Shown here one piece after another: positions 17,678 to 25,252 of a DNA stretch of 64,000 nt. The stretch comes from JAFGBI01 sp964454025 (GTDB lineage Bacteria > Myxococcota_A > Polyangia > Polyangiales > Polyangiaceae). The stretch's first letter is position 1, and each line of letters opens with the position of its first letter. The translations under genes were made by a program, and so were the position numbers. Location: positions 1-64,000 of the forward strand of contig CAYVRP010000004.1 of the NCBI GenBank assembly GCA_964454025.1. Direction: 5' to 3'. Below the pieces are notes generated by a model, which was not told the origin of the DNA, ran no database searches, and saw only the letters and a program-made list of their open reading frames with translations.

Positions 17678-18649
17678 TCAATGTGCAGCGCGGCGGCGGT
17701 GGGCGAGCGGGTGGGCTGCGTCGTACGCCGCGAGCAGCCGCTCGAGGGAGAGATGCGTGTATCGCTGGGTCGTGGAGAGGCTCTGGTGGCCGAGCAGCTC
17801 CTGGATCGCGCGCAGATCCGCACCCCCCTCGAGCAGGTGCGTGGCGCAGCTGTGCCGCAGGGCATGCGGGTGCAGATCCGGTCGACCGACGGCGAACGCC
17901 CCGTAGCGGGTCACGAGCTGCTGCACCCGGCGCGCGCCGAGGCGAGCCCCCAGCCGACTCACGAACACCGCGTCGGGATCGAGGCTCCCGTCGCTCGGGC
18001 GGGCGAGCTCGGCGCGAGACGCGAGGTACTCGGCGAGCGCGCGCGCAGCGACCGAGCCGATCGGCACCACCCGCTCCTTGCGCCCCTTGCCGAGGACGCG
18101 CACCTCGCCGAGGTCCGCCGAGAGATCCCCGAGATCGAGCGCGACGAGCTCGCCGACCCGGAGCCCGGAGCCGTAGAGCAGCTCGAACATCGCCCGGTCG
18201 CGGAGCAGCGCCGCCGGGGCCTCCCTGGGAGTGACCATGCCGCCCGCAGCGGTCGGCGCCTCGACCAGACGTCCCGCAGGCTCGGGGCCCAGGAAGACCG
18301 GAAATTTCCTGCGGATCCGGGGGGTCCCGAGCAGGGCGGTCGGGTCCTCCGCCAGCTCCCCGCGCCGGAGGAGGAAGCGACACCAGGTCCGCACGGCGGC
18401 GATCTTGCGAGCCAGGGTGATGGAAGACCGCCCCCGGGCGAGGCCAGCGAGCCAGCCGCGGAGCAGTGCCCTCGAGAGGTCTTTGAGCTCCGGCGCGCGC
18501 CCCAGCTGCTCACGCGCGTGGGCGCCGAGCTGGCCGAGGTCCCGACGGTAGGCGACCAGGGTGTTCCGGGACACCCGCCGCTCGGCCGACAGGTGGGACA
18601 GGAAGCGCTCGATCGCGGCAGTGAAGGCGTCAGGCCGCTCCACGGTCAC
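17678..18649 (-). CDS. xerC: Tyrosine recombinase XerC/XerD
   Basis: 323 aa with an N-terminal SAM-like core-binding domain (residues about 7-100) and a catalytic domain with all active residues: Arg164 (GSGLRVGEL), Lys188 (GKGRKER), His262 and Arg265 (HPHALRHSC), His288 (LLGHQS) and nucleophile Tyr297 (TTQRYTHL). Xer proteins resolve chromosome dimers at dif. Length and absence of mobile-element neighbours favour a housekeeping Xer over a phage integrase; XerC versus XerD cannot be settled. It follows the 223-aa membrane protein by 10 bp. No dif site was recognised here. Confidence 0.88.
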   Translation of the reverse strand: MTVERPDAFTAAIERFLSHLSAERRVSRNTLVAYRRDLGQLGAHAREQLGRAPELKDLSRALLRGWLAGLARGRSSITLARKIAAVRTWCRFLLRRGELAEDPTALLGTPRIRRKFPVFLGPEPAGRLVEAPTAAGGMVTPREAPAALLRDRAMFELLYGSGLRVGELVALDLGDLSADLGEVRVLGKGRKERVVPIGSVAARALAEYLASRAELARPSDGSLDPDAVFVSRLGARLGARRVQQLVTRYGAFAVGRPDLHPHALRHSCATHLLEGGADLRAIQELLGHQSLSTTQRYTHLSLERLLAAYDAAHPLAHRRRAAH

Positions 18650-18659
18650 GAGCGAGAGG

Positions 18660-19331
18660 CTACGCGGCTACCGCCGCGACGGTCCAGCAAGCAGCGCCGA
18701 TCACGAACACGACGACGCCCCAGCGCAGGCCCGCGGGCACGAGCGTCCCGTCGGGAGCCACCCCACGGGTGGCCACGACCAGGCAGCCCCCGATCGCCAG
18801 CGCGAAGGCGACGCTCAGCACGACGAGCCATGGGGCGCGCGGCGTGGCCTCCTGCGCGAGAACGCCGGAGGCCTCCGCCTCGAGACGCGCCAGGCGCTCC
18901 GCTGCCGTCTCCGCTCCCAGGTCGGCCGGCGCCTCGGTGGTGAGCGCCTCGAGCCGGGCGAGGTTCTGGTTGGCCCGCGCGACCTCCGCTGCGCGCCCGA
19001 CCCAGAGGTGGCGCGTCTCGTTGCCCGCCGCGCGCACCGCGCGCCAGGCCGCCGCGGCGAGCTCGCGGTCGCCGGTCGCCTCGGCGCCGGTGGCAATGGC
19101 GATCAGGCGCTCGTAGGCGGCGTCCACGTGGGGAGCCCCCGGCACGTAGGCGATCGCCGCCGCCCGGGCCTGGAGCGTCGCCGTCCGGACATCGCCCTGG
19201 TCGAAGGCTCTGTCGCTCGCGGCGAGCGCGCGCTCCCCCTCGAGGACCAGGCGCGCGGTGATCGCTGCCTGGAACACGAGCAGCAGCAGCAGACCGAGCG
19301 CCACCCGACGGAGCACCCGAGCCGCGGTCAT
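18660..19331 (-). CDS. Membrane protein coupled to an ABC-2 permease
   Basis: 223 aa. One N-terminal hydrophobic helix (LRRVALGLLLLLVFQAAITA, residues about 7-26) is followed by an Ala-rich helical, TPR-like extracytoplasmic part of about 130 residues. Two hydrophobic helices close the C-terminus (WLVVLSVAFALAIGGCLVVA and WGVVVFVIGAACWTVAAVAA). I do not recognise the family. The start ATG overlaps the stop of the upstream permease gene (ATGA), so the two are translationally coupled. The reading frame stays open upstream, but that part is the antisense-frame shadow of the permease gene. Confidence 0.65.
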   Translation of the reverse strand: MTAARVLRRVALGLLLLLVFQAAITARLVLEGERALAASDRAFDQGDVRTATLQARAAAIAYVPGAPHVDAAYERLIAIATGAEATGDRELAAAAWRAVRAAGNETRHLWVGRAAEVARANQNLARLEALTTEAPADLGAETAAERLARLEAEASGVLAQEATPRAPWLVVLSVAFALAIGGCLVVATRGVAPDGTLVPAGLRWGVVVFVIGAACWTVAAVAA

Positions 19332-20260
19332 AGGAAGTCGCGGCGCCGAAAGATGAGGCTCGCGACGGCCAGGAGCGTCAGCGTCCAGAGCGCCGCGTGG
19401 AGCACCGCGGTCCCGAGGTAGGTGCCCAACGGTACGTCGCGGATCTGCCCGATGAGCAGCGGCCGGTTGGGCACGTACACCATCAGGTTGGGTACCACCT
19501 TGGAGAGCGCGACGCCGAGGTCGTGGATCAGCTCGCCGAACACCTTGACGGGCAGCTTCGCCAGCGTGTCCGCCGACCGGCCCACGAGGAAAACGCCGAA
19601 GGTGAACACGGCGGTCAAGAACGGCGAGGAGAACGCCGCGAACACGGTGGCGACGGCGGTGACGATGCAGACCTCGCAGAGGGTGAGGAAGGCGAGCCCC
19701 ACCAGGACGCGGCGATCGTCCGGCGCCCCGTTCGCCATGATCCAACCGAGCGCCAGCATGGCTGCCGCCCAGGGGATGGGCACGAAGCTCCGCGCGCGCG
19801 GCAGCGCGGCCCCGGCGACGGCGAAGGCAGCGGTGACGGCGCCGGCCCCACCCGCGACCGCCTGCAGTGATCGCCCCGAGATCGCCCCCATGGCGACCAG
19901 GAGGCAGCCGGCGTTGGCGGCGATGAAGCCCGCGAGGGTGAGCACGGTCCCGAGGAACTTGCCGCAGAGGTACTCCGTGCGCCGTATGGGCCGCGCCAGG
20001 ATCGGGAAGAGCGTCTTCAGCTCCAGCTCGCGGTAGAGCGAGCTGGAGGCGAGCACCACCGCGGTGATCACGCTGAACATGGAGATGAACAGCGCGCCGA
20101 GGTCGCTCACCACGCGCAAGCTGTTGCGCAGCGCAAAGGCGCCCACGACCAGCGAGTACCCCCCGGTGGCGATCGCGGCAGCGAAGAGGCCCAAGAGGAT
20201 CCGCGCACGGACCGCCTCGCGGTACGAGTTCAGGGTGATCACGAGGATCCGGCGCACCAT
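19328..20260 (-). CDS. ABC-2 type transporter permease
   Basis: 310 aa with six or so transmembrane helices and a cytoplasmic N-terminal amphipathic start (MVRRILVITLNSYREAVRAR) typical of ABC-2 permeases of the NosY/GldF sort. ELELKTLFPILARPIRRTEY is the characteristic elbow/coupling-helix region. No ATPase gene is adjacent, so its nucleotide-binding partner must be encoded elsewhere. It is coupled by overlap to the 223-aa membrane protein, which may be a subunit. Substrate is unknown. Confidence 0.8.
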   Translation of the reverse strand: MVRRILVITLNSYREAVRARILLGLFAAAIATGGYSLVVGAFALRNSLRVVSDLGALFISMFSVITAVVLASSSLYRELELKTLFPILARPIRRTEYLCGKFLGTVLTLAGFIAANAGCLLVAMGAISGRSLQAVAGGAGAVTAAFAVAGAALPRARSFVPIPWAAAMLALGWIMANGAPDDRRVLVGLAFLTLCEVCIVTAVATVFAAFSSPFLTAVFTFGVFLVGRSADTLAKLPVKVFGELIHDLGVALSKVVPNLMVYVPNRPLLIGQIRDVPLGTYLGTAVLHAALWTLTLLAVASLIFRRRDFL

Positions 20261-20353
20261 GCTCGAGGTATTTACCTCACGGGGCCGGGGGCTGGGAACC
20301 TCTCGGTCCGACCCCCCGGACGTGCGCGACCCCTGCGGCGGGGAAACCGTCGC

Positions 20354-22498
20354 TCAAGGGGGACCGACGAAGACCTCGAGGCGCCACGCCCCGGAGGCGC
20401 CGGCGTAGCCGTCGACCTGCACGTGGTAGTCTCCGGCGTTCAACACCAGGTCCAGGAAGCTCTTCCGGTCCGCGCGCCCCGAGGAGCAGCCGCGCGGCAC
20501 CTCGTCGCCGGGACAGTCGTCGCCGCTGCGCACCGCGATCAGCGTGGAAAACGCGCTGTCTCGGGCGTCGAGGACGACCCGACGCCGCTCGGGCAGCGAC
20601 AGCGTGAGCATCTGATCTGGAGCGCCCGCGGCGTCGGCGGCGTCGCAGCTCGCCCCGTAGTCGTCGCGCGCCCCCACAGTGCTGCCGACGAGCGTCCCCC
20701 CCCCGACGGGGATGGCCACCGCGTCCGCACACGTCTCGGCGAACGCGACCAGGAGCGGGATCGACACCGGGCGGGTCAACGCCGCGAGCTCCACCGGGTG
20801 CGCGTCGCGGCTCTCGACCACGAGCGCGTGGCGGCCCGCCGCGAGCCCCGGCGCGAACAGCGCCAGGGGCGACTGCGCTCCGTTCGCGCAGCCCCGCTCC
20901 TCGCCCGCGCAACCGGCGGGGACGAGCCCCAAAGTCCCGACGTCCCCCTCGGAGAGGCGCAGCACCGCGAGCACGTCGATCGGCTCCGGGGCCTCGAGCT
21001 CGAACACGACGTCCACGGCCTGCGCACCGCATGACAGGGTGACGTCGTCGTTCGCCTCCCTGAGCTCGACTTGCCGGCGGTCGCCCGGCGCGAGCGGCTC
21101 CGCCTCCGCACAGGTGTCCCCGCCAACCAGCGGCGACGGCGGCCGGACGTCGAGCTCCAGCGTGAGGTCGGTGGGGGCGCTGGCCGAGACAGCCACGTAG
21201 TGTCGTCCCGGCGGCAGCGAGCGCGCCCGGGCGACCGCCGGTGCGCCGCGCGCGCAAGCCAGGTCGTCCCCGGGCGCCGCGCAGGGTTCGTCCACCACGG
21301 CCACCATGGGCTCCGCCAGCCCATCCTCCGCAACCGCGTACACCTCGACGTCACTCACCTCGGCCAGCTCGAACCCGTAGACGAGGTCTGGCCCCCAGCC
21401 ATCGCACGAGGTCAGCAGGTCCTGCTCCACGCTCCACAGCGGCGCGGTGACGGGGACGCCCGGGGAGATCGGCAGGGCGGTGCCGCAGGTCTCGTTCTCG
21501 GGCGCGGGTTTCGGCGCTCCCAGCGCGATCCCCAGCCGCAGCGGCTCGGCGCTGGCGCCGAACACCGTGATCGGCACCGCCCCGGGCCCGACGTCGTGGA
21601 GCCGCGCTCGGGCCAGGTTCCCGCCCGCCGGCGACCCGACCCCCGCCGCACAGATGAGCTCGCTCGCCGCGTCTCCGCAGAGCTCGGAGGCGACCAGCGC
21701 CATGGCGCCCGTCCCGGCGAGGCTCAGGTCCACCGAGCGGGCCTCCTCGAGGACCAGCGCGCCCACGACGTCGCGCCAACCATCTCCGGCGCAGCTCGCC
21801 GCGTAGTCTGCGGCCGCGCCGCCCAGAGTGAGCTCGAAGGTCCCATCGGCGGCGATCTCGAGCGCCTCGGCGCAAGTGTCGTGCTCGGCCGGAGTGCAGT
21901 CTCCCTCGTCCAGGGTCCCGTCGCAGTCGTCGTCCACGCCGTTCGCGCACACCTCAGGGACCAGGCTTGACACAGCGGGGTCCTGGTCGTCGCAGTCCGC
22001 ATCCGCGAAGCAATTGCCGTCGGGGTCGCCGTCTCCGTCAGCGTCGCGCGGCACCTGGACGCAGCCTCGCACCTGCTCGTCGCAGGCGTCGACGGTGCAG
22101 GCGTCGCGGTCACTGCAGGCCACGGGCTCCCCCGGGCGGCACCCGAGGCGCGGCGCGCAACGCTCGACGCCATTGCAGTAGACGGCGTCGTCGCAAGCGC
22201 CGTCGTCAGGCGCGTGTCGGCAACGACCGAACGCGGCGTCGCAGGCGTCGCGGGTGCAGTCGATCCCGTCGTCACACTGGGCGACGTCCGTACACGGAGC
22301 GCCAACGGTCGGATCCTGCTCCGTCCCCGCGTCCGTCGTACCCTCGCCGCCGGTCGTGTGGGCCGGGGCGCTCCCGGCCACTCCGGCCTCGCTCCCACCA
22401 CCCCGAACGTCGAGCAGCGATCCAGGCGCGCCCGTGGGTCCACAGGCGAAGACGGCCGCGCCGAGCGCGAACCAGCGGGGGAGTCCGGCCCGCGGCAT
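20354..22498 (-). CDS. Cys-rich secreted repeat protein with MopE-type metal-binding segment
   Basis: 714 aa, probably a lipoprotein (hydrophobic start then VFAC near residue 19). Residues about 68-150 are Cys-rich with paired units (CDDGIDCTRDACD, CSDRDACTVDACDE). A MopE-like segment at about 150-203 reads DADGDGDPDGNC, ADCDDQDPA and NGVDDDCDGTLDEGDC. The remaining 510 residues hold four beta-rich repeats, each opening with a similar signature: DTCAEALEI, ETCGTALPI, DTCAEAEPL, ETCADAVAI. Such proteins are common on myxobacterial surfaces, and function is unknown. It diverges from the kinase-like gene at 22608. Confidence 0.7.
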   Translation of the reverse strand: MPRAGLPRWFALGAAVFACGPTGAPGSLLDVRGGGSEAGVAGSAPAHTTGGEGTTDAGTEQDPTVGAPCTDVAQCDDGIDCTRDACDAAFGRCRHAPDDGACDDAVYCNGVERCAPRLGCRPGEPVACSDRDACTVDACDEQVRGCVQVPRDADGDGDPDGNCFADADCDDQDPAVSSLVPEVCANGVDDDCDGTLDEGDCTPAEHDTCAEALEIAADGTFELTLGGAAADYAASCAGDGWRDVVGALVLEEARSVDLSLAGTGAMALVASELCGDAASELICAAGVGSPAGGNLARARLHDVGPGAVPITVFGASAEPLRLGIALGAPKPAPENETCGTALPISPGVPVTAPLWSVEQDLLTSCDGWGPDLVYGFELAEVSDVEVYAVAEDGLAEPMVAVVDEPCAAPGDDLACARGAPAVARARSLPPGRHYVAVSASAPTDLTLELDVRPPSPLVGGDTCAEAEPLAPGDRRQVELREANDDVTLSCGAQAVDVVFELEAPEPIDVLAVLRLSEGDVGTLGLVPAGCAGEERGCANGAQSPLALFAPGLAAGRHALVVESRDAHPVELAALTRPVSIPLLVAFAETCADAVAIPVGGGTLVGSTVGARDDYGASCDAADAAGAPDQMLTLSLPERRRVVLDARDSAFSTLIAVRSGDDCPGDEVPRGCSSGRADRKSFLDLVLNAGDYHVQVDGYAGASGAWRLEVFVGPP

Positions 22499-22607
22499 AC
22501 CGGGGATCCTAGGGCGGAAAGGGCCCGGCCTCCAACCGAACCCCGCCCGCGCGGGGCGCGACCGTACCGCCTCGCGCTCCGCTCGCGGTCCGTGGCATGC
22601 TCACGCC

Positions 22608-23987
22608 GTGACGGAGGACCGGCTCACCCGCGCGGAGCTAGCCTGGCTCCTCGCCCAGGAGGCGCGCGGCGCGGCCCGGGTGCTCCGCGAGGAGGTCACG
22701 CAGCTCACGGCGCCCGCGCCGAGCGCTATCGTCGAGGTGCGCGGACCCGCCATCACCGGGAGCCTCGACGCGCTGGACGACGCGATCAACGCGCTGTCCG
22801 AGCTCCAACAACAGGGTCCCTCGAGCCGTCGCAGCCGCATCGACGTCGCCTCACTGGTCGGAGCTCTCGCGCCGCACGCGCGCATGGCGTTCGCGCCCGG
22901 GCATGGCACGGAGGTCTTCGCGGACGAGAACGATCTGCGGCGCATGCTGCAGGTGCTGCTGTCGCCGGCCGCTGGCGTCGGGGGCTCGCTCCCGAGCACG
23001 GGAACCGATCTCGAGGTCCGCGGCGAGGGCGACTTCGTACGCATCAGCGTCCCCTTCGGGCCGGACCAGTCCGCGACGGCGGAGATCGAGCGGCGGTGGT
23101 TGAGCCGGATGGCGATCCGGCTCGGGGGCAGGCTCGAGCTCGCCGGCGGTGAACAGATCCTCTACTTGCCGACCGGCGGCGCCAGCGCCCAGCACGAGGT
23201 CGACGCCCTCCGCCGGGAGCTCGAGCAGGCCAAGCAGCTCGGCGAAACCTATGCCCGCGAGCTCGCCGCGGTCTTCGCCGCGGACGTCGGCCCGCCCCCG
23301 GAGGCGCCCGCCGCGCCCCCCGCCAGCAGCGCGAAGCTCGAGGGGCTGCGCCATGTCGGCGCCGCCATCGTCCGCCGGCTGCGGCCGGTGGTCGAAGGCC
23401 TGCACGCCGATCTGACGGACCTGCGGCGAGAAATCGATCCGGGCTCCTCGATCCCGCGGTCGCTCGCCCAGCGCGCCGCGAACATCCGTGAGCTGGTGGC
23501 GGACCTGGATCGGATCGCGACCTGCCCGCTCGAGGCGACCACCACGACGATCGAAGTGGCGCCCCTCTGCCGCGCCGTAGCGACCGAGGCGGAGGAGCGC
23601 TCCGCCCGGCACGGTGTGGAGCTCAAGGTCGCGGCCGCGGCGGCCGGGACCATTCAGGCCCCGGTCCCCGCCCTCACCCTCCTCATTCGCTCCCTCATCG
23701 ACCACGCGATCGCGGCGACGCCCCGGGAGGCCACCGTGTGGCTGGAAGCGTCGTCCACCCCGCGCGGGCTCCTCCTGCGCTGCCGAGACGCGGGTCCTTC
23801 CGTCCCGACGCGCGCCCGCAAGGATCTGTTGCTGCACCGGGTGGACCCGACCTCGTTGGGACGTCCGGCCGGGGTCTGGCTCCTGGTGATCGACGCGGCG
23901 GCGACCGTCCTCGGCGCCACCGTGGCGCTCGACGACGACCCCGCCGGCGGCCTCGCCGTCGAGGTCAGGCTGCCCACCGCGCCCTAG
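22608..23987 (+). CDS. Degenerate histidine-kinase-like protein with two ATPase-like halves
   Basis: 459 aa, no transmembrane helix. Residues about 75-185 resemble an HATPase_c domain (FADENDLRRMLQVLL ... IRLGGRLELAGGEQILYLP) but lack the N-box Asn. A coiled coil follows (about 194-223), then a helical DHp-like part (LRHVGAAIVRRLRPVVEG, about 246-277) with no canonical HE or HD phosphoacceptor motif. A second HATPase-like region covers about 315-457. There DHAI stands where Asn is expected, RDAGPSVP replaces the DxGxG box, and RPAGVWLLVI replaces GTGLGL. It is probably a non-catalytic scaffold or regulator. The start is GTG 22608; a single-domain receiver follows 278 bp downstream. Confidence 0.6.
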   Translation: MTEDRLTRAELAWLLAQEARGAARVLREEVTQLTAPAPSAIVEVRGPAITGSLDALDDAINALSELQQQGPSSRRSRIDVASLVGALAPHARMAFAPGHGTEVFADENDLRRMLQVLLSPAAGVGGSLPSTGTDLEVRGEGDFVRISVPFGPDQSATAEIERRWLSRMAIRLGGRLELAGGEQILYLPTGGASAQHEVDALRRELEQAKQLGETYARELAAVFAADVGPPPEAPAAPPASSAKLEGLRHVGAAIVRRLRPVVEGLHADLTDLRREIDPGSSIPRSLAQRAANIRELVADLDRIATCPLEATTTTIEVAPLCRAVATEAEERSARHGVELKVAAAAAGTIQAPVPALTLLIRSLIDHAIAATPREATVWLEASSTPRGLLLRCRDAGPSVPTRARKDLLLHRVDPTSLGRPAGVWLLVIDAAATVLGATVALDDDPAGGLAVEVRLPTAP

Positions 23988-24265
23988 AGAAGCGGTCCTC
24001 GAGGTTGCCACGAGGAGCCGTCGCCGAGGGCCGTTCACCCGAAGCCGACATCGCCCCCGGCGCCGTGGTTGGCAGGTCATCGCCGAGCAGCAAACCGCTT
24101 CCCGCCAGCAATGATGTCTCCGCAGACTTGCACGTGCCCCCGCGTGCTCGCGCGCTGGACGGCGGCCAGCCGCCGCTCCCGGGGGTGAGGTGGTGGCCAT
24201 CCCTGTTGCCCGCCCTGGGGCGCCAGGGTGTTGGGCGAGCCGACCTGGTGAGCTAACATGAGCGC

Positions 24266-24664
24266 GTGCGCATTCTCGTCGTCGAGGATCAGGACTCCAT
24301 TCGCCGCATGATCGAGGCGCTCGTGCAGGCGCGCGGGTTCGAGGTCGTGGCCGTTCCCTCGGGGGCCAAGGCCATCGACGTCTCGATGACCCAGCCGCCC
24401 GACCTGGTCCTGCTCGATCTGATGCTCCCCGGCCAGTACGACGGCTTCGAGGTCTGCCGCCGGCTTCGCACCGATCCTTCCACGAGGGCCATCCCCGTCA
24501 TCGTCATCACGGCGCTGGACGACGAGGAGAGCCGGGCGAGGGCCACGGCCGCCGGCGCGACGGCGTACTACACGAAGCCGTTCAGCCCCATCGCACTGCT
24601 CAGGGAAATCGAGAACCTCAAGGCGCGAACCAGCCGTCCCGCACCGGTGCGACACGACGGTTGA
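24266..24664 (+). CDS. Single-domain response regulator
   Basis: 132 aa, essentially one receiver domain: acidic pair EDQD near residues 7-10, phosphoacceptor Asp near 51 in LVLLDLMLPG, the ITA switch Thr and the conserved Lys in YYTKPF near 112. There is no output domain. Such proteins act by protein contact or in phosphorelays. The start is GTG 24266, giving the usual MRILVVEDQD. It may act with the kinase-like protein upstream, but that protein looks unable to phosphorylate it, so a different kinase would be needed. Confidence 0.88.
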   Translation: MRILVVEDQDSIRRMIEALVQARGFEVVAVPSGAKAIDVSMTQPPDLVLLDLMLPGQYDGFEVCRRLRTDPSTRAIPVIVITALDDEESRARATAAGATAYYTKPFSPIALLREIENLKARTSRPAPVRHDG

Positions 24665-24724
24665 GCCGCCAGCCAGGCGGCCCGTTCGTGGCCGTCGACG
24701 CCCGCCCCCGGGGTGAGCTGATCG

Positions 24725-25141
24725 CTACGTAGTCGGGGGGGTCGGCTCCGCGGTGGACTCGAGCTGACGGAGCAATTCCCGAGCGCGCTGCGCGGCCGCC
24801 GACGCGAGTGCCTGCCCTTCCGGCTCCGCGATGTTGAGGCGCCGGCAGAGCTGGGCCAAGAGCGCGCGCTCCTCTGGCGCCTGCTCGCCGTCGATGAAGG
24901 TGAGCAACACCGCGTGCTGGAAGAGCACTCGCCGGTCGTCGAAGCTCAGGTCCGTGATCGGGATGTCATCCAGGGTCTTGGGCGTTCGCGCGAAATTGCG
25001 GATCTCCACCCGCTCACTCGGCGACGCCTCGAAGGCCCCCAGCAGGGCGTCGATCACCTCGGCTTCCTCCTCGGCGACGCGGCCGTCCGCCCAGGCGACG
25101 CTCACCAGGCCCTTCAGGATCGCCAGGTTCTGATCGTGCAT
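24725..25141 (-). CDS. TerB-like domain protein
   Basis: 138 aa, all helical. The pattern LVSVAWADGRVAEEEAEVID near residues 11-30 and LLTFIDGEQAPEERALLAQL in the middle match the paired acidic helices of the TerB/DjlA N-terminal fold, which can bind divalent metal through its Asp/Glu residues. ATG 25141 begins right at the domain; the frame is open 20 codons further but with no support. No tellurite-resistance neighbours are present, so a metal-sensing or adaptor role is only suggested. Confidence 0.65.
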   Translation of the reverse strand: MHDQNLAILKGLVSVAWADGRVAEEEAEVIDALLGAFEASPSERVEIRNFARTPKTLDDIPITDLSFDDRRVLFQHAVLLTFIDGEQAPEERALLAQLCRRLNIAEPEGQALASAAAQRARELLRQLESTAEPTPPTT

Positions 25142-25252
25142 GGCGCGGAGAATCGCACACCACCGGCCAGCGTCAACGCGCCCATCCGCCAGAAGCGCCA
25201 CCCGCCACCGTTGCCCCCAGACCCACCCTCGTCACCGCCGCGCCGAACCCGC

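Noticed and set aside
15531..17906. Forward 791-aa open frame
   Set aside because: It lies antisense to the sulfatase-like gene, which has clear motifs and codon bias.
17678..18649. Tyrosine recombinase as evidence of an integrated element
   Set aside because: Length and motifs fit housekeeping Xer; there are no attachment repeats, phage genes or composition change around it.
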